From NCBI GenBank assembly GCA_036271875.1, contig DATAZU010000023.1, positions 62,001 through 126,000 on the forward strand: a stretch of DNA of 64,000 nucleotides, given 5' to 3'. Below are positions 58,859 to 64,000 of this stretch, one piece after another. The position numbers and the translations under genes are program-made. Numbering within the stretch: position 1 is the first letter of the stretch; the number at the start of each line of letters is the position of its first letter. The notes beneath the pieces are model-generated. The model did not search any database. It was not told the DNA's origin and saw only the letters and a list, made by a program, of their open reading frames with translations. This DNA comes from Galbitalea sp036271875 (GTDB lineage: Bacteria > Actinomycetota > Actinomycetes > Actinomycetales > Microbacteriaceae).

Positions 58859-60244
58859 CTACGTGCCTTCCCACTCGTTGCGGTTGAGTGTTGCAGCGTC
58901 GCGTGCGAGATATCCCGAGAACCGGCCCTCCGGATCTCGGGCGGTAATGATCTCCCGCAACCGCGCAAACTGTTTGTCGCCGAGGAAGCGCAACTGTCGG
59001 TTGCCCATGTCGCTGTCACCGAGATACTGGCCGACGGTGACCGGTTGAACGCGCCTCATTGCCTCGTTCAGCCACGCTCGGTTCGTGGCATCCCTGGACG
59101 GGTCGTCGTCGACCAGATAGGTGGCGACATAACCATCCGTCTGCAGGGAGAACGCCATGTCTGGCAGTGGCCGCAGGGGAGCCATGCTGAACCAGATCGT
59201 GAAAGCGCCGGGCGTCGGGAGGTCGCGAAACAGCGGCTCGATCGCATTGATGATGTCGTCGGGCGCGCCGTCGACCCACGCATTGTCCACTACGTATCTG
59301 CCCTGGGGCGGATTCTGTCGTTCCTGAGATTGCTTCTGTTCAGCCAGCGACGAGGGTGCAGCGGACTGGCGGAATAGCGCTTCGCCGAGGACCGGACTCG
59401 TCTCGAAGGGCGCGAGCGCCGCATCCGCTTCGGCCTTGCTCGCGGTGAGCGCGAGCGCGGAGACCAGGAAGACCCGCGTCCCCGATTGCTCGTCCGTGAG
59501 GCTCACGCACACGATTTCGACGTCCGGCGACACGGCAGCGTGAATGCCGTACATCCAGGTCATCACCGACGCGAACAGCGCGATCGGATAGACCTGAACG
59601 GTGTGTCCGACATAGCCGAACCGCGGTTCCGTGGCGAGGTGGAACCGGGTCACGATGCCGGGGAAGCTCGGCCCACAGCCGCGAGCAGCCCAATAGAGAT
59701 CCGCATTCTGGTCCGCATCCGCTCGAAGCAGTTCGCCATCGGCGGTGACGACGTCAAGGGCGACCACGTTCTCCGCAGCCCAGCCGTGTCCGCGGGCGAG
59801 CCAGCCCTGGCCACCCTGAAGCAGGAATCCACCGATTCCGACGGACGGACAGTGACCGCCGTTGAAGAATCGTCCCCGTTGCTCGAGGTACGGATCGAGC
59901 TCATCGCCACCCGTGACCGCCGGTCGAGCGGAGACGATGCCGGTCAACTCGTCGAAGCTGAGCTCGCGCATTCTCCCGAGATCGATCAGAAGGGCGTCGT
60001 CGCGCACGCTCCACGCCGCCCAGCTGTGTCCCCCGGAGCGCACCGAAACGGTCCAGCCCTTCGCTTTGGCCAATCGGACGCCCGCGAGGACGTCGTCGTC
60101 ACTCTCCGCGAACAGGATGGCGGCGGGCTGTCGGTCCGGGCGGCGCCCGTTAAAGACGCGTCCGACCCGCGCCTCCTCGAAGCCTGGCTCGCCGCGGAGC
60201 AGGAGGCGGCCAGGGAGGTGATCCGAGGCGGGCGTCGATGTCAT
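58859..60244 (-). CDS. FAD-binding oxidoreductase of the berberine-bridge (BBE) family
   Basis: A 461-aa flavin oxidase of the PCMH/BBE family. VSVRSGGHSWAAW carries His73, and GGHCPSVGIGGF carries Cys132; these are the two residues that bind FAD bicovalently in BBE-type oxidases. The C-terminal BBE segment has NRNEWEGT in place of the usual NPxN. ATG 60244 overlaps the SDR stop (ATGA). Family members oxidise sugars, alcohols or secondary metabolites. With the coupled SDR it may process the substrate imported by the adjacent ABC system. Confidence 0.88.
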   Translation of the reverse strand: MTSTPASDHLPGRLLLRGEPGFEEARVGRVFNGRRPDRQPAAILFAESDDDVLAGVRLAKAKGWTVSVRSGGHSWAAWSVRDDALLIDLGRMRELSFDELTGIVSARPAVTGGDELDPYLEQRGRFFNGGHCPSVGIGGFLLQGGQGWLARGHGWAAENVVALDVVTADGELLRADADQNADLYWAARGCGPSFPGIVTRFHLATEPRFGYVGHTVQVYPIALFASVMTWMYGIHAAVSPDVEIVCVSLTDEQSGTRVFLVSALALTASKAEADAALAPFETSPVLGEALFRQSAAPSSLAEQKQSQERQNPPQGRYVVDNAWVDGAPDDIINAIEPLFRDLPTPGAFTIWFSMAPLRPLPDMAFSLQTDGYVATYLVDDDPSRDATNRAWLNEAMRRVQPVTVGQYLGDSDMGNRQLRFLGDKQFARLREIITARDPEGRFSGYLARDAATLNRNEWEGT

Positions 60245-61005
60245 CCGAGGGTCGAGCCGCCGCCATCGACGACCAGGTTCGCTCCGGTAATCCATGATGC
60301 CTCGTCCGAGGCAAGAAACAGCGCCGCGTTCACGATGTCGTCGGGCTGACCGACGCGACCGAGCGGAATTCTGGCGATGTTGTCCCTGAATGGCTGGGGT
60401 CCGCCCTCGACGAGCCAGGCGGTAGACGGGGTGACCGTAAATCCGGGACTCACCGCGACAGCACGGATTCCGTATTTGCCCCCTTCGACCGCAAGCTGCC
60501 GTGTGAGTGAGAGTACGCCGGCCTTCGCTGTGCCGTGAGCATTCTGGTTCATGAACTCGACGCCGCGCAGGCCCGCGATCGAGCCGATGTTGACGATGAC
60601 CCCGCCGTGCTCCATGAAGTACGGCCAGATGGCCTTGGTCGCGTAGAACACGAGGTTCAACTCGTTGTCCATGACGTAGTCCCAGTCCTCGATCGACAGG
60701 TCCTGGATCGCACCGAAGCGAGGGCTCGACGCGTTGTTATAGAGGATGTCGGCGCCGCCGAACGCGGCGAGCGCGTTCCGCACCCAGGACGCGGCTTCTG
60801 CCGCATTCGCGAGGTTGACCGGCGCGAAGCTCTCGATCAGGCCGCCGGCTTCGCGAACGAGCCGAACGGTCTCGGCCGCGCCCTCGTCAAACAGGTCGCA
60901 GCCGACGATGCGAGCTCCCTCGCGCGCGAAGGTCAGTGCCGCAGTGCGTCCCATTCCACCGCCGATGCCGGTGATGAGGGCAATCTTGTCGTCGAGTCGC
61001 CCCAT
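60241..61005 (-). CDS. SDR family oxidoreductase with His in place of the catalytic Tyr
   Basis: A 254-aa classical SDR. TGIGGGMG (12-19) is the cofactor loop, LYNNASS and NIGSIAG (catalytic Ser142) are normal, but the YxxxK motif reads HGTAK with His157 and Lys161. Loss of the catalytic Tyr suggests altered chemistry or a changed proton donor. ATG 61005 has AGGGAG 5 nt upstream. It is coupled by ATGA to the FAD oxidase. GTGAAA repeats lie in its promoter (61040-61066). Confidence 0.87.
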   Translation of the reverse strand: MGRLDDKIALITGIGGGMGRTAALTFAREGARIVGCDLFDEGAAETVRLVREAGGLIESFAPVNLANAAEAASWVRNALAAFGGADILYNNASSPRFGAIQDLSIEDWDYVMDNELNLVFYATKAIWPYFMEHGGVIVNIGSIAGLRGVEFMNQNAHGTAKAGVLSLTRQLAVEGGKYGIRAVAVSPGFTVTPSTAWLVEGGPQPFRDNIARIPLGRVGQPDDIVNAALFLASDEASWITGANLVVDGGGSTLG

Positions 61006-61039
61006 ACGCTCCCTTGCCTTTTCTGTCCGTGTCGCTAAC

Positions 61040-61066
61040 GTGAAAGTGAACATCGCAGAGTGAAAC
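61040..61066. promoter_or_regulatory. GTGAAA repeats in the SDR/VOC divergent region
   Basis: GTGAAAGT (61040-61047) and GTGAAAC (61060-61066) are 20 bp apart, two helical turns, between the divergent SDR and VOC genes. The same GTGAAAGT core makes up the tandem repeat upstream of the LivG-type gene, suggesting one regulator for both units. Confidence 0.4.
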
Positions 61067-61088
61067 CGAACCATGGTAAGCCTAGATC

Positions 61089-61508
61089 ATGCATTTGGAC
61101 CACGTCGGGCTCAGCGTTGCCGATCTCGACGCGCAGGCGTCCTGGTACTCGAGCGCGTTCGGGTTCGTGACGGCAACCCCGTTCGAGGTCCGGACACTCG
61201 GTCTGCGCGGAGTCTTTCTGGTCGGACCGGGCGCAATGGCGATCGAACTGCTCGAACGGGAGGGATCGCGTCCTGGCATCCGGGCGGCCGATCAGGCGGA
61301 GGCGCTTCTCACCCACGGATACGGCCATATCTGCCTTCGCGTGTCCGATGTCGATGAACTGCACGCCAGGCTGCTCGCCCACGGCGCGAGCGAGCGGATG
61401 GCTCCCGACGAGTCCCCGGAGCCCGGCGTGCGGATGTCCTTCGTCGCGGACCCGGAAGGCAACCTCATCGAACTTCTCGACCGTTCCGGCCCCGTCGGCG
61501 CCGGTTAG
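61089..61508 (+). CDS. VOC family protein (glyoxalase/epimerase type)
   Basis: A 139-aa VOC protein. MHLDHVGLSVADLDAQASWYSSAFGF has the first metal-ligand His; GHICLRVSDVDELHARL has the second; ADPEGNLIELLDR holds the Glu. A full ligand set suggests an active lyase, isomerase or dioxygenase. ATG 61089 lies 83 bp from the divergent SDR start. It may work with the SDR and FAD oxidase. Confidence 0.87.
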   Translation: MHLDHVGLSVADLDAQASWYSSAFGFVTATPFEVRTLGLRGVFLVGPGAMAIELLEREGSRPGIRAADQAEALLTHGYGHICLRVSDVDELHARLLAHGASERMAPDESPEPGVRMSFVADPEGNLIELLDRSGPVGAG

Positions 61509-61614
61509 CCGCTCGCGTAGCGGCCGCGTGCGACGCCTCTGCCGCCGGCGCGTCACGCGGATTGACAGACCCACATGGTCGGGCTAGGTTTTGTCCTATC
61601 GATAAGTAAAACCG

Positions 61615-61648
61615 ACTTTCTCACAGTGAAAGTTCTCACGATGAAAGT
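61615..61648. promoter_or_regulatory. Tandem 15-bp repeat/operator upstream of the LivG-type operon
   Basis: TCTCACAGTGAAAGT (61619-61633) and TCTCACGATGAAAGT (61634-61648) are adjacent, 13 of 15 identical. ACTTTC (61615-61620) also pairs with GAAAGT (61628-61633) as an inverted repeat. It lies 23 bp upstream of the LivG start, where a bound regulator would control the import operon. The core recurs at 61040-61066. Confidence 0.55.
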
Positions 61649-61671
61649 ATCGGAATCCGACGGAGGACGCG

Positions 61672-62430
61672 ATGACGCGACTGCTCGAGGTCACCGACCT
61701 CCGGGTGTCATACGGTGCCGTCGTCGCGGTCAACGACGTGTCACTAACGGTCGAATCCGGTGAGGTCGTCGGACTGATCGGACCAAACGGTGCGGGCAAG
61801 TCGTCGTTCATTGACGCCCTGACCGGCGCAATGAAGAACCGCGGCGGTACCGTGCGGTTCGAGGGCGAATCGCTCGACCGTCTTCCGCCGCACTCGGTCG
61901 CTCGCAAGGGTCTCGTGCGTACCTTCCAGTCGGTGGAGCTGTTCGACGACCTCACCGTGCGCGAGAACCTGCTCGTTGCCGCGGAGCAACCGACTCTGCG
62001 CTCGAGCCTGCGTGACCTGATCCTTCCGTCCAAGCCGCAGGGGCTCGAGAACGTCGCATGGGCAAGCGGTATCTGCGACCTGGATGACGTGCTCGATCGT
62101 TATCCGCGCGAACTGTCGCACGGTCAGCGCAAGCTCGCCGGCGTTGCGCGGGCGCTCGCAAAACGTCCTCGTCTCGTGCTCATGGACGAGCCGGCTGCGG
62201 GGCTAGACACCGACGAGAGCGTCGCGTTCGGCAAGCGTCTTCGCTCGCTCCCGGACAATGGTGTGAGCGTCCTTCTCGTCGACCACGACATGGAACTCGT
62301 CCTCGGTGTTTGTGATCGCGTTCTCGTCCTTGACTTCGGCTCGGTCATCGCGTCGGGGACACCGGATGAGATTCGCAGCAACCAGGCGGTCATCGACGCA
62401 TACCTCGGTGGTTCTCATGTCGGCGCATGA
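61672..62430 (+). CDS. livG: Branched-chain-type ABC transporter ATP-binding protein LivG
   Basis: A 252-aa ABC ATPase of the hydrophobic/amide-type importer family. Walker A is GPNGAGKSS near residues 38-46, the Q-loop RTFQSVELFDDLTVRENL, signature LSHGQRKLAGVARAL (His for the second Gly of LSGGQ), Walker B LVLMDEPAAGLD. ATG 61672 has GGAGG 5 nt upstream. It overlaps LivF. Membrane subunits LivH and LivM are not in the window and probably follow the binding protein. Confidence 0.9.
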   Translation: MTRLLEVTDLRVSYGAVVAVNDVSLTVESGEVVGLIGPNGAGKSSFIDALTGAMKNRGGTVRFEGESLDRLPPHSVARKGLVRTFQSVELFDDLTVRENLLVAAEQPTLRSSLRDLILPSKPQGLENVAWASGICDLDDVLDRYPRELSHGQRKLAGVARALAKRPRLVLMDEPAAGLDTDESVAFGKRLRSLPDNGVSVLLVDHDMELVLGVCDRVLVLDFGSVIASGTPDEIRSNQAVIDAYLGGSHVGA

Positions 62431-63202
62431 TGTCGTGACCGTTCCCCCGGTCCTTGAGGTCACGAACCTGTCCGCGGGGTACAACGGTTCGCCCGTCGTG
62501 CGGGATGTCAGTATCACGGTGGCCGCCGGAGAGATTGTCGCCCTGCTCGGCTCCAACGGAGCCGGTAAGACGACGACACTGTCGGCGATCGCAGGGCTGA
62601 TCAAGCCGATTGACGGCACGATCACGCTGAGTGGCGCATCCATTGTCGGATTCAGCCCGCACAAGCTGGCTCGGAAGGGGATCTCGCTCGTGCCGGAAGA
62701 CCGGGCGCTGTTCCACGAGCTCACGACACGCGAGAACCTGCGGATTGCCGGCAACCGCGGGCGTTCGAGGGAAAGCGAAGAGCAAATTCTCGAACTTCTC
62801 CCGGAACTTCGCAAGTGTCTTCAGCGCAAAGCGGGGCTGCTGTCGGGCGGAGAGCAACAGATGCTCGCGGTGGGCCGAGCACTCGTGAGCAAACCCAAGC
62901 TGCTCATCGTTGACGAGATGAGCCTCGGTCTCGCGCCGGTCGTCGTCGAGCGCCTGCTTCCGGTACTGCGCGATGTCGCCGACACGCTCGGAACGGCCGT
63001 GCTGGTGGTTGAGCAGCACGTCGCTCTCGCGATGGAGGTCGCAACACGTGCGTACGTTCTCGCGCACGGACGGCTGACGCTCGAAGGAGATACGAGTGAC
63101 CTGAAGAACGATCGGGCGCTCATCACGGCCTCGTACTTCGGCGATCCGGAGGCCCAGGCCCAGCTCGGAGGCGCCGCCGCGCCGCGGAAGACCCGAAATT
63201 GA
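62417..63202 (+). CDS. livF: Branched-chain-type ABC transporter ATP-binding protein LivF
   Basis: A 261-aa ABC ATPase. Walker A is GSNGAGKTT, the LivF motif LARKGISLVPEDRALFHELTTRENL, signature LLSGGEQQMLAVGRAL and Walker B LLIVDEMSLGLAP (Met where many have Pro). ATG 62417 lies inside the end of livG (14-bp overlap), so expression is coupled. It pairs with LivG to drive uptake; the actual substrate in these systems ranges from amino acids to aromatic acids. Confidence 0.92.
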   Translation: MSAHDVVTVPPVLEVTNLSAGYNGSPVVRDVSITVAAGEIVALLGSNGAGKTTTLSAIAGLIKPIDGTITLSGASIVGFSPHKLARKGISLVPEDRALFHELTTRENLRIAGNRGRSRESEEQILELLPELRKCLQRKAGLLSGGEQQMLAVGRALVSKPKLLIVDEMSLGLAPVVVERLLPVLRDVADTLGTAVLVVEQHVALAMEVATRAYVLAHGRLTLEGDTSDLKNDRALITASYFGDPEAQAQLGGAAAPRKTRN

Positions 63203-63267
63203 ATGTTCACGAATGCAAGAGCACGACACTACGCTTCGACGGCTCCCGACAAGGTCCCGACGAATAA

Positions 63268-63297
63268 TCGAGTCCCCACAGCAAACAGGGGACTCGA
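63268..63297 (+). terminator. Hairpin between livF and the binding-protein gene
   Basis: TCGAGTCCCC (63268-63277) pairs perfectly with GGGGACTCGA (63288-63297) around a 10-nt loop. There is no T-run, and the binding-protein gene starts 58 bp later. It may be a partial terminator or a processing/stability element that sets binding-protein level, or part of a longer structured leader. Confidence 0.55.
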
Positions 63298-63354
63298 ACG
63301 AGAACCTCGCCCGTCGGGCGGGGTGCGCCACAGGTACTGCAATGAAGGAGTGAC

Positions 63355-64000
63355 ATGGCAATAAAAATGCGGTTCGCCGCCAAAGCCGCAATCGTGCTGG
63401 CTCTCGGAGTCAGCGTTGCCCTCGCGGGATGTACGTCGACTACGTCGACCGGATCCCCGCAGGGCGTCAAGGGCAAGGTTGGAACGCTCGGAACACCGGA
63501 TGCCGCCAAGGGCAGCCCGGTCGTCTTCGGTGTCCTGAACCTGCAGTCTGGCCCGGTGACCTTCCCCGAAGTGCTCCTCGCCGAGCAGGCCGCCGTCTCG
63601 TACGTCAATGCATACAAGGGAGGCATCGGCGGACACCCGATCAAGCTGGTCAGCTGCTCGACTGACGGCTCGCCCGCCACGTCGGCGCAGTGCGCGAACC
63701 AGATCCTCGACCAGCACCCGGTCGCGATTCTCGGTGCTGCAGACACCGGCGCTCCCGGAGCCATCCCCGTCTGGCAGCGCGCCGGTCTCGCCTATCTCGG
63801 TGGCGTTCCGTTCACTCCGGTCGAGCAGAACTACAAGAACGCCGTGATCTTCTCAAGCGTCTCGACTGCGGACAACGCTGCTGCGTCGGTGTACGCCGCT
63901 AAGCAGCTTGGGGCGAAGTCGGCGGCAGTCATCTACACCTCGGATACGCAGGGTACCTCGGTTGCCGTCAATGTGATCGAACCAACGATGAAGAACGCCG
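63355..64000 (+). CDS. ABC transporter substrate-binding lipoprotein (branched-chain type), C-terminus beyond window
   Basis: The first 215 residues of a type I periplasmic binding protein. The signal peptide (MRFAAKAAIVLALGVSVALAG, then Cys) gives the lipobox LAGC. The mature part begins with VVFGVLNLQSGPVTFPEVLLAEQ and continues with YVNAYKGGIGGHPIKLVSCSTDG and AVIYTSDTQGTS, the LivK-like fold. ATG 63355 has AAGGAG 6 nt upstream. It should deliver ligand to the LivG/LivF system. The gene is cut by the window end. Confidence 0.9.
   Translation, partial: MAIKMRFAAKAAIVLALGVSVALAGCTSTTSTGSPQGVKGKVGTLGTPDAAKGSPVVFGVLNLQSGPVTFPEVLLAEQAAVSYVNAYKGGIGGHPIKLVSCSTDGSPATSAQCANQILDQHPVAILGAADTGAPGAIPVWQRAGLAYLGGVPFTPVEQNYKNAVIFSSVSTADNAAASVYAAKQLGAKSAAVIYTSDTQGTSVAVNVIEPTMKNA

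Noticed and set aside
63203..63354. Riboswitch in the leader before the Liv-type binding protein
   Set aside because: Two hairpins are present, but I could not match them to any known riboswitch class, so only the strong hairpin is reported.
1..64000. CRISPR arrays, tRNA or rRNA genes, transposases, phage genes
   Set aside because: None was recognised on either strand by reading; the region appears to be ordinary accessory metabolism without mobile elements.

Overview
The window is high-GC, densely coded DNA with strong actinobacterial character: G/C-ending codons, many GTG and TTG starts, frequent 1-8 bp gene overlaps, F420-type enzymes (LLM-class oxidoreductase, F420-dependent NADP reductase-like protein, PPOX protein) and a DinB/DUF664 protein. 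The codon habits resemble Microbacteriaceae, but I cannot name a genus. I see no rRNA, tRNA, CRISPR array, integrase or intact insertion sequence. Two decayed transporter genes (MFS at 5933-6690, MMPL at 13424-14060) show ongoing gene loss.

Layout. (1) 1-4779: a minus-strand acyl-CoA type operon (family III CoA-transferase, MaoC hydratase, FabG-like SDR, an epimerase cut by the window edge), divergent from an FCD GntR regulator and an alpha/beta hydrolase. (2) 4858-23918: a patchwork of small accessory units, each with its own regulator (LysR, TetR, HxlR, LacI, MarR): MFS pumps, VOC proteins, a carboxylesterase, a methyltransferase/AhpD-like operon, a TMEM175-type channel, a CDP-alcohol phosphatidyltransferase and an F420-linked LLM/reductase pair. 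(3) 24028-49684: a large sugar-acid catabolic region. (4) 49690-51629: a YcaQ-like winged-helix protein and a CitE-like lyase. (5) 51679-58779: a four-gene LolD/MacB-like ABC exporter operon with two giant FtsX-type permeases. (6) 58859-64000: an FAD oxidase/SDR operon, a VOC gene, and a branched-chain-type ABC import operon (LivG, LivF, substrate-binding lipoprotein) that runs off the end.

The main discovery candidate is region 3. Seven intergenic regions across about 20 kb carry the same GntR/FadR-type palindrome, TGGTYRACCA (for example TGGTCAACCA, TGGTTGACCA). In several promoters its half-site supplies the -35 hexamer TTGACC. A FadR-type GntR gene sits inside the cluster. The genes read as an oxidative D-apiose/D-apionate route: an ApnL-like lactonase, an ApnO-like oxidoisomerase and an OiaC-like decarboxylase giving L-erythrulose, then a DhaK-DhaL kinase, a triosephosphate-isomerase homologue and an RpiB homologue giving D-erythrose 4-phosphate. 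A GH78 alpha-L-rhamnosidase, an (alpha/alpha)6 glycosidase and a sugar ABC importer would supply the substrate. No Gfo/Idh/MocA apiose dehydrogenase is visible; an aldo/keto reductase directly behind the ApnL-like gene is a candidate replacement.

The same operators also control genes that the known pathway does not explain. These are a two-gene version of the plant Tm-1 protein (UPF0261 plus PEP-hydrolase TIM barrel) with a cupin, a cupin/SDR/carboxymuconolactone-decarboxylase set, an uncharacterised 464-aa protein, and a malate synthase with a repeat-like in-frame insert. Together these suggest an undescribed branch, perhaps one that yields a C2 product. That is inference from gene context, not a demonstrated activity.
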